Shown here: positions 1 through 9,006 of the stretch, piece by piece
How the letters are laid out: every line of letters begins with the position of its first letter
Numbering within the stretch: position 1 is the first letter of the stretch
Source of the DNA: an uncultured Propionibacteriaceae bacterium
GTDB taxonomy: Bacteria; Actinomycetota; Actinomycetes; Propionibacteriales; Propionibacteriaceae
Length of the DNA stretch: 64,000 nucleotides
Assembly: GCA_902805915.1 (NCBI GenBank)
Contig: CADCUO010000067.1
Span: 1 to 64,000 of the forward strand
Direction: 5' to 3'
Made by a program: the position numbers and the translations under genes
The notes under the pieces: generated by a model
Databases searched by the model: none
What the model was told of the DNA's origin: nothing
Seen by the model: only the letters and a program-made list of their open reading frames with translations

Positions 1-1489
1 GGGTGCCGGTGTTGGTGACCAGGAAGATCCAGCCGTGAGGTGACTTCCATAGGTAGGTGCCGGGGTCGGGTTGACGCAGTGTCCAACGGCTGAAGGTCTT
101 GAGTCGGTGTTGACCGCGGGTGAGCGGTCCAAGGTTGGCAAGGCTGGTCTGGCCGGGTGGTCCGCCCTCGTTGGGTGAAAGGTAGGCGATGGTGTGGTCC
201 AGGTCGGTCAGGCGGCTGGTGGCGGCGGCCCAGGGAAAGATGGCAGCGGGGTTGCGGTGTCGGAGGGCCTCGCGGATGCGGTGCGGGATCTCATAGGCGT
301 CGACCGGTGCAGGGTTGGGGTCGAGGACTGGTTGGACCCGGATCTGGCAGTGGCCGCCGCCGAGGAAGCGGCGGATCTGGTCGATGGTGAGGGGTCCGAC
401 TCCCTCCATCCGCCCCACCAGACCAGTCCTGCCGGTCGCGGTGGAGCCGGCCTTGGGAGGAGTGAGCGCTTCGATAAGGAGGTGGACGTAGAGGGTCACA
501 GCCGGTCGGGGGCGGTCGGGTCGACGGCCGGGGCGTTGTTGATGGGGCCGTCGAACCGGACCGAGTGGCGGGTGGGTCCGGTGTCGTCGGCGGAGTGCTG
601 GCCGAGGTCGGTGTCGGTGCGGGTGCCGAGGTAGCACCGGTCACCGGGTGTCTGTCTGGATCGAGATCAGTACTGCTGGTGGTCGTAGGAGTCTCGTGCT
701 GGTGGCTCTGGAGGAGCTGAAGGGCATGGGCTGGTTGAGCGAGGATGGCGATCGCTTTAGCACGCCGGGTGTCGGCGGGGTCGATATCCCGTCGGCGTGG
801 AGGATCTCGGCGATCCGGTTAACCATTGCCATGAACCAGATCACATCGCCGGCATTGGCCTTGGCAATCAGCAGCTTCAGCCCGGTATCGCGGGTCCGAC
901 CGGCCCTTACGAACCGTTCCGCCTCCCACAGTCGGGCCCGCGCGTCGGCGGCGGCTGGATCGGCCTGGATGATCGCGGCCGTCAGCAGCGGTTCGAACCT
1001 GGCACACGGCAGCCCGCTGATCGCTCCTGCCACGGCTCGGTCGACGTCGGCGGCTGCGGCGGCGGTGAGGTCGCGGGTGGCTTGGGCGACCTTGCGGGCC
1101 TTCCAGCCGCGGACCTGTCCGGCCCTGACCCGAACCCAGAGCAGCGGCAGCCGATGCCGCAGATCGAGGGCGTCAGCCATCTGCGCCGCCGCTGCTGCGG
1201 TCGTCGTCTCCTGTAAGCAGCCCAGCTCGGCGGCGGCGAACTCCGCCACATCGGGCGTTCCGGCACCACCGAGGCGCCGGGACTGCTCCAATCCCGCCCC
1301 CAGCCCCGATTGCGTGTACCGGGTCCCGCCCGGATCGATCCCGTCCGTGTCGACACTGTGCAGGTCGGCCCAGTGCGCCACCAGCTCTAACAAACCGGTC
1401 TCGCGCTCCACCAGCTCCCGATAGGTCCCAGCCACTGCAGCGGCGACGGCACCACTCGGCATCGCACTCAGCGCCTCCGAATCGAACAT
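1..1489 (-). pseudogene. DUF222 / 13E12-type HNH endonuclease-like gene, broken by three frameshifts
   Basis: The first part (1489 down to about 790) encodes an alanine-rich DUF222 domain. Its frame is lost at a GGG run at 788-790, and similarity continues in a second frame (RRAKAIAIL, then QLLQSHQ) to about 638. A third frame (LGTRTDTDLGQHSADD, FDGPINNAPAV) runs to about 502, and a fourth, equal to the first, runs to the window edge (TLYVHLL, DAYEIPHRIREALRHRNP, DLDHTIAY, SPHGWIFLV). Adding one base at each junction restores one protein, so three single-base losses explain everything. The C-terminal part is the HNH-like domain of this family. ATTAGT lies 6 nt before ATG 1489, which favours that start over GTG 1510. 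The gene continues past position 1. It is either a decayed copy of a multicopy family or carries sequencing errors. Confidence 0.8.
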
Positions 1490-1548
1490 GTTCACACTAA
1501 TCGAGCCCACTGACAGAAGCGATGTGGATGCCTGAGTATCCGAGCCGC

Positions 1549-2154
1549 TCAGCTTGCCAGCTTCGCCACAGCCGACTCTGTCCAGGATCCAGCGACACCT
1601 GGAACGGCGGACAAGTACTCGGCAACTCGCGTCGGTGACCAGCCATGCGCCTCACGAATGCCGATCGCCATTGTCGTCAGGTAGGCCTCACTTGGCGCCG
1701 TCACCGGCCGGCGGCGCCCGTCGCTGGTGAACGTCACCATCGGCAGACCGTCTCGGGTGCCGACCAGGATCAACGTCTCGTAATGCCCCGAGCCATAGCT
1801 GTGCCGGCCGGCATGATGCACGAGTGAGAGATCCAGATCGGTCCCCGGTGTCTGCCGCATCTCCTGCGCCAAGACGTCGACGAACTGCTCAGCCGTCAGC
1901 AGGTACGCCCGGGCAGCCACCTGACCTGCTGCCTGCGGGTCGTAGAACGCCATTCCCCCGCCCCACACGGAGGAGTTCCCTGCGAAATAGATGCTCCCGG
2001 GCATGAACACCCCCGCGTCGCGGCGAGGATCGGCTGGATCCCGACAGCCTGGATAGTCCCGTACCGCACCGGCCGGCCTGCCGCCGCGCAGATAGCAGCG
2101 GAAGCGGTCACGGCTGAGGTTCGACCCGTACGCCACGTACCACAGCTGCTGCAC
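1549..2154 (-). CDS. Gamma-glutamylcyclotransferase-fold (GGCT/AIG2-like) protein
   Basis: The 201-residue protein starts at GTG after GAGGAGGT. Its N-terminus carries the family signature YVAYGSNL, the glycine-rich turn that binds the gamma-glutamyl or 5-oxoproline group in GGCT, BtrG and AIG2-like proteins. Such enzymes cleave gamma-glutamyl amides by intramolecular cyclisation. It begins 9 bp after the ATP-grasp ligase gene and is the last gene of the five-gene unit. In butirosin synthesis a GGCT-fold protein (BtrG) removes a protecting gamma-glutamyl group that an ATP-grasp ligase added, so pairing with a peptide ligase makes a similar trimming role plausible. That role is inference; the fold assignment is the firm part. 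Confidence 0.72.
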   Translation of the reverse strand: MQQLWYVAYGSNLSRDRFRCYLRGGRPAGAVRDYPGCRDPADPRRDAGVFMPGSIYFAGNSSVWGGGMAFYDPQAAGQVAARAYLLTAEQFVDVLAQEMRQTPGTDLDLSLVHHAGRHSYGSGHYETLILVGTRDGLPMVTFTSDGRRRPVTAPSEAYLTTMAIGIREAHGWSPTRVAEYLSAVPGVAGSWTESAVAKLAS

Positions 2155-2163
2155 GACACCTCC

Positions 2164-3753
2164 TCAGTCAGGCAGCCTATTCTCCTGCATGGCAGCCACC
2201 GCTTCGTCCAGGAGCAGCCGCCGGGCCCGCTCGTACAGCTGCATCGCCTGCTCCGCAGAGTCACCGACTGCGGTCATCCCCACCCGACCATGCTCAGTCA
2301 GGCAGCTGATCATGTGGAACACGATTCCCACCTGCCGCGACTGGTCGAAGTGCAGGCCATGCCGCGCCACCACGTCGAACAGATCGCTGACGGACAGGGC
2401 GCGCAGCTCGTCGGCCTCCAGATGGTCGGTCGCCACCAAGTGCTTCTCCTTGCCGTCAAGCGTGAGGAACTTGCCGGATTCCTCGTCATAGCTGCCTTCG
2501 GTCAGGTACTGCAGGGTGAGAAACGGATGAGTTGTCCCGCCTTTGCGGAGGTTCAGCTCAATCGCGTACGGCATCCAGTGACCTTCATGATCACGCACCA
2601 CCACGAAGTCGATAGCGAACCGCCCCAGCGCGCCTTCCTTGGCTAGCCGTTCGGCAATCACCCTGGCCGGCTCGCTGATGAGGCGAGAGTACGCAGCATC
2701 CGCCGGGAAGGTGCACCCGAGATACCTCTGACCGCTGGCACCTCCCAGAAGTTGATCATGAGTGGAGAGCAGCTCGATGCTGCCGTCCGGGCGCGCCCGC
2801 AACTGCACACTAGGGCTGCGCAGCTCATCGCCGATGATGCGTTCTTCGACAATCCCGCCACCCTGTCCGAACTTGGCCACATAGAGCGCGAGTGGGATCG
2901 ACGAATCCTCGAGCTGCATGGCGCTGACCCGATCTGCGATCGCACCACGCCGAGCTTCCAAAGGCAGATCGCTGATCCCCTGGAGGCTGACCAAAGCGTT
3001 ACCAGCGCCGGATACACCCTGGTTGGTCTTGATGATCACCTCGGTCATGGTCGGCCGGACGCGCAGCATCTCCATGATCGAGTCCACTACCTCATCCAGG
3101 CTGTGCAGGTCCTCTGCGCCAAGAGGGTGCGGGACACCTTCCTCGGCGAACAACCTGCGGCAGCCGGTCTTGCTGCCAAGATCGTAGAGTCGCGGATCCG
3201 TTCCATACATCGGAATTCCGAGGCTCAGTGCGAGATCGCGTTCCAAAGCCGTGGTGTTGTACGGGATCAGGTGGCACCGTTCCCGGTTAGGAATCTCAGC
3301 CGCTATCCGCGCCAGCAGACGGGGCCGTCGAAGTAGCTTCTCGCTGAGTGATCCCGACGATGCGTCGTCCACCGAGATCAGCCTAAGCCGAGCCAGCGCA
3401 TGACTGGGAATCACACCCGGCAGCAAGGCGAGGTAGTACTCGATGATGCTTTCCTTGACCGGCATGGACGTGACATAGATCATTCGGAGCCGGGGCTGGC
3501 GCAGCAAGAGCAACAGGAACAGGAACCGTTCCTCGAATGCCTGGCTCATGCTGCCACTGGTAGGGACGGCCTTGTCCAAGGTCACGGAGGGCACCACCAC
3601 CACCGACTCGTCGTCATAGTTCTGCTTCCACGCGTCCCAGACGGCGGGCATCCTCGCCTGCAGCTGTTGGAACCGCTCGGCTCGTATCGTGTGGTCGAGA
3701 CCGGACAGCGTCGTCGCGGGCTGGGCTGCTCCAGGAGCGGTCAGCTGGCTCAT
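2164..3753 (-). CDS. PGM1-like ATP-grasp peptide ligase
   Basis: The 529-residue protein starts at an ATG whose ATGA overlaps the cyclase gene stop; a longer upstream reading lies inside that gene and is not used. The N-terminal half (VVVPSVTLD, LLLLLRQPRLRMIYVTS, LALLPGVIPSHA) looks like the pre-ATP-grasp domain of PGM1-related ligases. The second half has ATP-grasp features: YGTDPRLYDLGSKTGCRRLF before the ATP domain, VIIKTNQGVSGAGNALV as the lysine and glycine-rich loop, and YAIELNLRKGGTTHP as the metal-binding Glu/Asn segment. PGM1 joins a peptide amine to an unusual N-terminal amino acid in pheganomycin synthesis. The substrate here cannot be read from the sequence. It is cotranscribed with signalling genes and a GGCT-fold gene, not with a peptide precursor that I can see. 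Confidence 0.75.
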   Translation of the reverse strand: MSQLTAPGAAQPATTLSGLDHTIRAERFQQLQARMPAVWDAWKQNYDDESVVVVPSVTLDKAVPTSGSMSQAFEERFLFLLLLLRQPRLRMIYVTSMPVKESIIEYYLALLPGVIPSHALARLRLISVDDASSGSLSEKLLRRPRLLARIAAEIPNRERCHLIPYNTTALERDLALSLGIPMYGTDPRLYDLGSKTGCRRLFAEEGVPHPLGAEDLHSLDEVVDSIMEMLRVRPTMTEVIIKTNQGVSGAGNALVSLQGISDLPLEARRGAIADRVSAMQLEDSSIPLALYVAKFGQGGGIVEERIIGDELRSPSVQLRARPDGSIELLSTHDQLLGGASGQRYLGCTFPADAAYSRLISEPARVIAERLAKEGALGRFAIDFVVVRDHEGHWMPYAIELNLRKGGTTHPFLTLQYLTEGSYDEESGKFLTLDGKEKHLVATDHLEADELRALSVSDLFDVVARHGLHFDQSRQVGIVFHMISCLTEHGRVGMTAVGDSAEQAMQLYERARRLLLDEAVAAMQENRLPD

Positions 3754-4883
3754 GTGTTCACCTCTGCTCTCTGTTGGTTGATCCCGGTGACGTTGAAGGC
3801 GCGCATGGGGCGGCTGAAGCCGCGCAGGTCCAGTTCTCCCACTGACTCGCCGTCTGCCAGAGCATCGATAGCCGAGAAGACCCGCTGCGATACAAGAATC
3901 TGCCCGGGACCAGCCGCAGAACACAGGCGGGCCGCCAGGTTTGTGACGCTGCCGATAGCGGCGTAGTCAAATCGTCCCTCGAAGCCGATTCGCCCGAGGG
4001 TGGCGAACCCCTGCGCTATCCCGATACTGAACCCGAGGTCATGGCCTCGCCTGCTCCAGCGGGCGGCCAGCTCGTTGACTCGCTCCCGCATGGCGACAGC
4101 CATGGACACTGCCCGCTCCGCAGCGTCGTCGCAGGGCATCGGGTCGTTGAAGAAAACCATCAGCCCATCTCCGGTGAAGCGCTCCAGCGTTCCCTCGAAG
4201 CGGTGGATCAGCTCCCCCAGCGCCGCGTGGTAGTCACCCAGCACGCCCATCACCTCCTCCGGCTCGCTGGACTCTGCGAAGGGGGTGAAACCGCGGAGGT
4301 CGCAGAAGATGACGACGATCTCCCGCCGATGGCTTGCCAGGAACGACTCATCGCCGGAGTCCACCACAAGTTCTGCTAGCTGCGGCGCCAGGAATCGGCG
4401 TAGCCGGTGGAGCCGTTCCAGCTCCTCCACCTGGGTCTGGACTCTCCGCTCCAGCTCGATGTTCCACTCGGCGAGCTCTGCGGCTTGGCGTTCTATGGTG
4501 TCGTGGTAGCGCTTCACTCGCGCCAACGAGGCAACGCGTGCCAGCAGCTCACCCTGGTTGAAAGGCTTGCTGACGAAGTCGTCGGCGCCCGCCTCTATGG
4601 CTCTCACCTTTTCCTGCTCGCCGCTGGCGGTGATCATCACCACCGGCAGGAACGCAGTCTGAGAAGTGCTGCGGATTCGCCGGCACACCTCGTAGCCGTC
4701 CATCCCGGGCATCACGATGTCCAACAGCACCAGATCGGCGCCCGATGACGACAGCTTGGACAGGGCCTCCTCCCCCGAGGCGGCCGGCAGCACCCGATAG
4801 CCGCGCGGGCTGAGCACCGCATCAAGCAGCCGCAGATTCTGCGGCTGGTCGTCGACAGCGAGGATGGTGATCGGCTCATCCAC
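3750..4883 (-). CDS. Response regulator fused to class III adenylate/guanylate cyclase
   Basis: The 377-residue protein has a REC domain (about residues 5-120; acidic pair D11/D12, phosphoacceptor D55 in VLLDIVMPG, conserved K in SKPF), then a coiled-coil linker (ERQAAELAEWNIELERRV) and a class III cyclase domain. The cyclase shows the metal-binding Asp in IFCDLRGFTPF, the second Asp in FTGDGLMVFF, and the Asn/Arg helix GSVTNLAARL. It would make cAMP or cGMP under phosphorelay control. GTG 4883 is preferred because AAGGGGAAC lies upstream and it overlaps the preceding regulator gene by 8 bp; an ATG at 4937 lies deep in that gene. It is the third gene of the unit, and its stop overlaps the ligase start. 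Confidence 0.85.
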   Translation of the reverse strand: MDEPITILAVDDQPQNLRLLDAVLSPRGYRVLPAASGEEALSKLSSSGADLVLLDIVMPGMDGYEVCRRIRSTSQTAFLPVVMITASGEQEKVRAIEAGADDFVSKPFNQGELLARVASLARVKRYHDTIERQAAELAEWNIELERRVQTQVEELERLHRLRRFLAPQLAELVVDSGDESFLASHRREIVVIFCDLRGFTPFAESSEPEEVMGVLGDYHAALGELIHRFEGTLERFTGDGLMVFFNDPMPCDDAAERAVSMAVAMRERVNELAARWSRRGHDLGFSIGIAQGFATLGRIGFEGRFDYAAIGSVTNLAARLCSAAGPGQILVSQRVFSAIDALADGESVGELDLRGFSRPMRAFNVTGINQQRAEVNT

Positions 4884-5262
4884 CGTCGTTCCCCTTCGCC
4901 AGGAACCCCTGGATCTGCTCCGGGAGATCTCGCACACTCAACGGTTTGCCGAGGTAACCGTCGAAACCGTCGTGCAGAGCCCGATCCCGGTCCTCCTTCA
5001 TCGCGAACGCAGTTACAGCGACGACGGGGACTCGACCCACCACCGGATGCTCGCGGATCAGGCGCAGCGCCTCGACGCCATCGATGCCGGGCAGCTGGAG
5101 ATCCATCAACACCAGCTGTGGAGCAACCTCGCCGGCCAGTGCCACTGCCTCCTCGCCGGAGCGGGCCTCGATCACCTCGTGGCCGGCCACCTGCAACACA
5201 TCACGGATGAGCTTGAGGTTGAGCGGGTTGTCCTCCACCACCAGGATGCGGCTGCCGGTCAT
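4876..5262 (-). CDS. Single-domain response regulator (CheY/DivK type)
   Basis: The 128-residue protein consists only of a receiver domain: acidic residues E10/D11, phosphoacceptor D54 in LVLMDLQLPG, a conserved Thr in VVAVTAFAM and Lys in LGKPLS. It has no output domain, so it acts either as a shuttle in a phosphorelay or by protein contact. Its ATG overlaps the histidine kinase stop (ATGA), so translation is probably coupled. The natural reading is transfer from the hybrid kinase to this protein and to the REC-cyclase encoded next, but partner specificity is inferred from gene order alone. Confidence 0.88.
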   Translation of the reverse strand: MTGSRILVVEDNPLNLKLIRDVLQVAGHEVIEARSGEEAVALAGEVAPQLVLMDLQLPGIDGVEALRLIREHPVVGRVPVVAVTAFAMKEDRDRALHDGFDGYLGKPLSVRDLPEQIQGFLAKGNDGG

Positions 5263-7550
5263 CGGTTCGAATTTCGCGGTACGGTCTCGCGTCCCTCGGG
5301 GATCGGATGCGCCGAGCTGTCTGGCGCGGTGCCCGCGGGTATCGCCCCTACTCGGCGCAACGCGTTCACCAGCTCGTCCCGACTCACCGGTTTGACCAGG
5401 TAGTCCGACGCGCCGAGGGCAATCCCGCGCGACCTCTCGTCCAGGATGGAGACGATGATGACCGGAACGGCAGCGAGTGAGGAGTCGGCGCGGATCGCGG
5501 TCAGCACCTCCCAGCCGTTCAGACCGGGCAGGCGGACATCGAGCACTAGTGCCGCCGGCTTCAGCCGCCGGACAACCGCCAAACCCTCCTCACCGTCCCG
5601 GGCGCGCACCGCCCGTACGCTGAGCCCGTCCAGATAGGCGGTCAGCAGGTCCAACGAGGCCCGATCATCATCGACCAGCACCACGGTGGGCGCACCAGTC
5701 TCGCTGGGCTCGTCGCTGGACTCGGCGCCGGCAATGCTCCCGACCGGGATCGCGAAGCCGAAGGCACTGCCCACGCCGACCTCGGTCTCCAACCACATGG
5801 CGCCGCCCAGCAACGCCACGATTCGCCGACACAGAGTCAGCCCCAGCCCGGTGCCCTCCTCCCGCTGCGGGCCACGACGCCCCTGCTGGAACGACTCGAA
5901 GATCCGCTCCCGATCCTCCGGTGGGATCCCAGTTCCGTCGTCGCGGACTGTGACCGCTATCTGGTCGCCGCGACGCTCGGCCGACAAGACCACGTGTCCG
6001 CCGTCTGGGGTGAACTTCACCGCGTTGCTCAGCAGGTTGAGCAGCACCTGCCTGACGCGCAGCTCATCAGACTCCACCAGGTGCACGCCCGGTCCGACCT
6101 GGAGCAGCAGCTCAATGCCGTGCTGCGCGGCTCGCTCACGCACCATGGAAAGGCTGTACTCCAGCGCGGCACGAACGGAGAAGGTGGAGTACTCCAGCTC
6201 CATCCGCCCCGCCTCCACCTTGGACAGATCCAGGATCTCGTTGAGCAGCTCCAGCAGATGCCTGCCGGAGCTGAGGATGTCGCGCAGATACTCGTCCTGG
6301 CGTTCATTGAGCTCACCGAACATCCGCTCCAACAGCACCTCTGAGAACCCGATCACCGCGTTGAGCGGGGTGCGCAGCTCATGCGACATGCTCGCCAGGA
6401 AGTCGGACTTGTGCTGGCTGACGACCTGCAGCTCGGCAGTCTTGTGTTCCAGCTCGCGAAACAGCCGCGCGTTGAACATCGCCAGTGCCGACTGGCTGGC
6501 GAAGGTCTCCAAGAACTCCATCGTCTCGTCGGAGAAGGCGCCGGTGGACTTGCGGCGGACCACCAGCGCGCCGATGATCTGCCCGTCGCGCAGCACCGGT
6601 ACGGCCAGGATGGAGCGCCAGCCGTCGTCGTAGAGCAGCTGCAGATGGGGATCGAGGTCCACTGCGCTCAAGTCCGGCACCGCGATCGGGTGACCCTCCC
6701 GAGCGGCCCGGCCGACGAGTGTCGTCTCAAGCTCCACCCGGATGGTGCGGAGCCTCTCCAGCAGCTCGGCGCTGCTGCCGTAGGCAGTGCGTACCGAGAA
6801 GCAGCGCTCCGCTTGGACGTACTCCATCATCGAGCCGCCGTCACAACCGGAGAACCGGACCGCGTTCATGATGGTGTTCGACAGCACCTCATCCGGCACC
6901 CGACTGGAGCTGCCCAGGGCGCCGACCTCGCCCACGGCCTCCACCTGCTTCACCCGGTTGGCGAGCTCAGCCCCACGCGACTCCAGCGCTCGGACGAGGT
7001 GGACGTTGCGGACGACGACAGCCGCCTGGGCCGCAAAGGCCTTGAGCAGGCTCATCGCTCGCTCGTCGAAGGGGTCGACGTGGGTTCGCCACAGCGACAA
7101 TGCCCCGACCACCTCGTTGTCGAGGAGCATCGGTGCGGACATCACCGTGCGGTAGCCGGCGATCTCCTGCACGTCTTGTCGCCCGTAGGCCGCGTCGGAC
7201 AGCACGTCAGCGATCTGTTGCACCTCGCGGTCCAAGGTGACGCGCCCGATCAGCGTGTCTCGATCCCGCCGGAATGGGTGCTGGCTGACGTAGTCAATCA
7301 GTTCGGACGACAGACCCACCGAGGAGGACAGCGTGAACCTGTCGCGGTCGATCAGATAGACGAGTGCAGCTTCACAGCGGCAGAGCCGGCGGGCGCTCTC
7401 CACGACGGTGTCGAGTACAGCGTCGGGGTCCGCTGACGAGCGTCCCAAGGCCGTCAACACCTCGTTGGTGGCATTGAACTGCTCGGTGGCATCGGTGTAC
7501 GCGCGAAGCAGGCGTTGGTACTCCGCCGCGGTGTGATCTCCATCGGCCAT
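5259..7550 (-). CDS. Soluble hybrid histidine kinase (GAF-GAF-HisKA-HATPase-REC)
   Basis: The 763-residue protein has no membrane segment. Two GAF-type sensor domains (about residues 25-185 and 205-365) precede the dimerisation helix with phosphoacceptor H390 in SMSHELRTPLNAVIGF. The ATPase domain follows (N box NLLSNAVKFTPDGG, G1 DDGTGIPPEDRERIF, G2 GTGLGLTLC). A C-terminal receiver has phosphoacceptor D671 in LVLDVRLPG. ATG 7550 is chosen because AGAGGGG sits 6 nt upstream; an in-frame codon 7 residues earlier lacks such a site. The two GAF domains suggest sensing of a small cytoplasmic ligand, nucleotide or redox state; the first has Cys residues (RRLCRCEAA) that could matter. It heads the five-gene unit ending at 1549. 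Confidence 0.88.
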   Translation of the reverse strand: MADGDHTAAEYQRLLRAYTDATEQFNATNEVLTALGRSSADPDAVLDTVVESARRLCRCEAALVYLIDRDRFTLSSSVGLSSELIDYVSQHPFRRDRDTLIGRVTLDREVQQIADVLSDAAYGRQDVQEIAGYRTVMSAPMLLDNEVVGALSLWRTHVDPFDERAMSLLKAFAAQAAVVVRNVHLVRALESRGAELANRVKQVEAVGEVGALGSSSRVPDEVLSNTIMNAVRFSGCDGGSMMEYVQAERCFSVRTAYGSSAELLERLRTIRVELETTLVGRAAREGHPIAVPDLSAVDLDPHLQLLYDDGWRSILAVPVLRDGQIIGALVVRRKSTGAFSDETMEFLETFASQSALAMFNARLFRELEHKTAELQVVSQHKSDFLASMSHELRTPLNAVIGFSEVLLERMFGELNERQDEYLRDILSSGRHLLELLNEILDLSKVEAGRMELEYSTFSVRAALEYSLSMVRERAAQHGIELLLQVGPGVHLVESDELRVRQVLLNLLSNAVKFTPDGGHVVLSAERRGDQIAVTVRDDGTGIPPEDRERIFESFQQGRRGPQREEGTGLGLTLCRRIVALLGGAMWLETEVGVGSAFGFAIPVGSIAGAESSDEPSETGAPTVVLVDDDRASLDLLTAYLDGLSVRAVRARDGEEGLAVVRRLKPAALVLDVRLPGLNGWEVLTAIRADSSLAAVPVIIVSILDERSRGIALGASDYLVKPVSRDELVNALRRVGAIPAGTAPDSSAHPIPEGRETVPRNSNR

Positions 7551-7700
7551 GTCCAGCCCCTCTGCAAGCACGAAGGCATCAGTTCGAGCATGAGGTGGCG
7601 AGCAGCCTCATGCTGGAAAGTTTGCTCGCCCACGACTGACTTGCGCAACGAAATCCAGGCTGCCCCCGGACCGGGGTCGAGCCCGTGGTTGCATGAGCAC

Positions 7701-8129
7701 ATGTCCATACGCACCACGGGGTACGCCCACATCCGGCTCACGGTCACCGACATCAAGCGGTCCCGCGCCTTCTACGACATGATCTTCGGTTTCCCGGTTG
7801 CGTATGAGTGGGACGACGACGCCGACGAGCAGACCAAGGAGGCCATGTCGTTCCTATTCGGTGGTGTTATCTACTCCTTCGGTGAGCATCTCTTCGGACT
7901 GCGGCCAGCCGCGTCGGGACAGGACGGCTTCGACGAGAACCGCGTCGGCTTGGACCACTTGTCCTTCGCCGTAGCCGACGCCTCGGAACTGCATCTGGCG
8001 CTCGACCTGCTGGAGGCGCATGACATCCCGCACAGTGGGATCAAGGACATCGGCGCCGGCTTGATCCTGGAGTTCCGGGACCCCGACGGTATCGCGCTGG
8101 AGCTGACAAGCCCACCGGCCACCAGCTGA
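7701..8129 (+). CDS. VOC/glyoxalase-family protein
   Basis: The 142-residue protein has two beta-alpha-beta-beta-beta halves typical of the vicinal-oxygen-chelate fold. The first half starts YAHIRLTVTDIKRSRAFY and the second GLDHLSFAVADA, ending LEFRDPDGIALEL. The His in each half and the Glu near the end are the usual metal ligands. Family members are dioxygenases, glyoxalases or drug-binding resistance proteins, and the substrate is not evident here. It is monocistronic, divergent from the kinase operon and followed by a strong hairpin. An earlier in-frame reading exists, but this ATG matches where the domain begins. Confidence 0.8.
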   Translation: MSIRTTGYAHIRLTVTDIKRSRAFYDMIFGFPVAYEWDDDADEQTKEAMSFLFGGVIYSFGEHLFGLRPAASGQDGFDENRVGLDHLSFAVADASELHLALDLLEAHDIPHSGIKDIGAGLILEFRDPDGIALELTSPPATS

Positions 8130-8148
8130 CCACAGCCCACAAACACAG

Positions 8149-8183
8149 CAGCGGATCGGCAGGGCGGCCCTACCGATCCGCTG
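8149..8183. terminator. Strong hairpin, probable bidirectional terminator
   Basis: CAGCGGATCGG at 8149-8159 pairs perfectly with CCGATCCGCTG at 8173-8183, and AGGG/CCCT form a nested inner stem. It lies 20 nt after the VOC gene stop and before the convergent gene ending at 8225, so it may serve both strands. There is no clear U-tract, as is common in actinobacteria. Confidence 0.6.
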
Positions 8184-8224
8184 TGGTCTGTGCTGGGCGG
8201 CTGGAACGCACCAGTTGGTCAACG

Positions 8225-8473
8225 TCACCGAGGCGGCGACCGCTGCTGGCCCTTCAACGGTGTACGCAGCCGGTCCTGACCTCTGGGGCCACCGGCGGAG
8301 GTCCACAGCTCCTGCCTCGAAGAACTCCACCGGCCCCCGTTGCTCGTCGGCCGTTCAGGCGGACCTGCGTACTCATCGCCGAAGTTCGCAGCAACGATCG
8401 CGCCAAACTCCTCATCGACCCAGGCCTGCTCCAGCTCATCCAGCAGCACCGGTCCTACGGTGTCGACTGCCAT
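8225..8473 (-). CDS. Small acidic protein of unknown function, downstream of Hsp20
   Basis: The reading frame encodes about 82 residues. Its first third is acidic and ordered (MAVDTVGPVLLDELEQAW, then VDEEFGAIVAANFG) and the rest is Arg/Ser/Gly/Pro-rich. The LEQAWVDEEF-AIVAANF segment resembles small uncharacterised actinobacterial proteins as I recall them; no function is known to me. ATG 8473 has a weak GAGG upstream; an in-frame ATG at 8491 is an alternative. It lies 48 bp after the hsp20 stop on the same strand, so cotranscription is likely. Confidence 0.5.
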   Translation of the reverse strand: MAVDTVGPVLLDELEQAWVDEEFGAIVAANFGDEYAGPPERPTSNGGRWSSSRQELWTSAGGPRGQDRLRTPLKGQQRSPPR

Positions 8474-8521
8474 CGAGCTGCCTCGTTCCATTGCGCGGGC
8501 GAGCGGGCATCCCCGGGTCGA

Positions 8522-8941
8522 TCAGGCGTTGATGACCTTGTGGTCCTCGGCGCCCTGCACTGAGATCTTGCGCGGCTTCGCCCTCTCCGCGACCGGGATC
8601 TCCAGCCGGAGCACGCCCGCCTCGTAACTGGCGGTGATCTGCTCGGTATCCAGGTTGTCCCCGAGCATGAGCTGCCGGCTGAACACACCCCGCGGACGCT
8701 CCGCGGCGACCAGCTCGTCCGTCCCTTCTTTGGCGGGCCGATCGGCACGAACGGTCAACACGTTGCGCTCGACATCCAGATCGATCGAGTCAAGCTGGAT
8801 GCCCGGCAGGTCGAACTCGACGACGAACCGGTCATTCTCCCGCCAGGCATCCATGCTCATCAAAGCGGGTCTGGCGGCGGTGCCGAAGACCTGCTGGGTC
8901 AACCGATCCAGGTCACGGAATGGGTCTGTGCGCATCAACAC
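8522..8941 (-). CDS. Hsp20/alpha-crystallin small heat-shock protein
   Basis: The protein (about 139 residues) has the alpha-crystallin domain: [20 protein letters not shown], the core strand [11 protein letters not shown] and the GVLRLEIPV motif that packs into the next subunit. The N-terminus [19 protein letters not shown] is typical of actinobacterial Hsp20 proteins. GTG 8941 is 8 nt after GGAGG and gives the usual N-terminus; ATG 8947 is only 2 nt from the same site. It is a holdase that keeps unfolded proteins soluble. It is transcribed divergently from a MerR-family gene across a 100-bp region, the usual arrangement for autoregulated heat-shock loci. Confidence 0.9.
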   Translation of the reverse strand: MLMRTDPFRDLDRLTQQVFGTAARPALMSMDAWRENDRFVVEFDLPGIQLDSIDLDVERNVLTVRADRPAKEGTDELVAAERPRGVFSRQLMLGDNLDTEQITASYEAGVLRLEIPVAERAKPRKISVQGAEDHKVINA

Positions 8942-8970
8942 TGCCATCACCTCCGTTGGTCTTGGTGTAG

Positions 8971-9006
8971 TTGAGTGATCAATGTGTACCACCGCATCTA
9001 TGGTGG
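8971..9006. promoter_or_regulatory. Candidate operator between hsp20 and the merR gene
   Basis: Two dyads sit in the divergent intergenic region: TTGAGTGATCAA at 8971-8982, and CCACC-N8-GGTGG at 8989-9006. TTGAGT matches the left half of the HspR-binding HAIR element (CTTGAGT-N7-ACTCAAG), but the full element is not present. Binding by the adjacent MerR/HspR-like protein is inferred. Confidence 0.35.
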
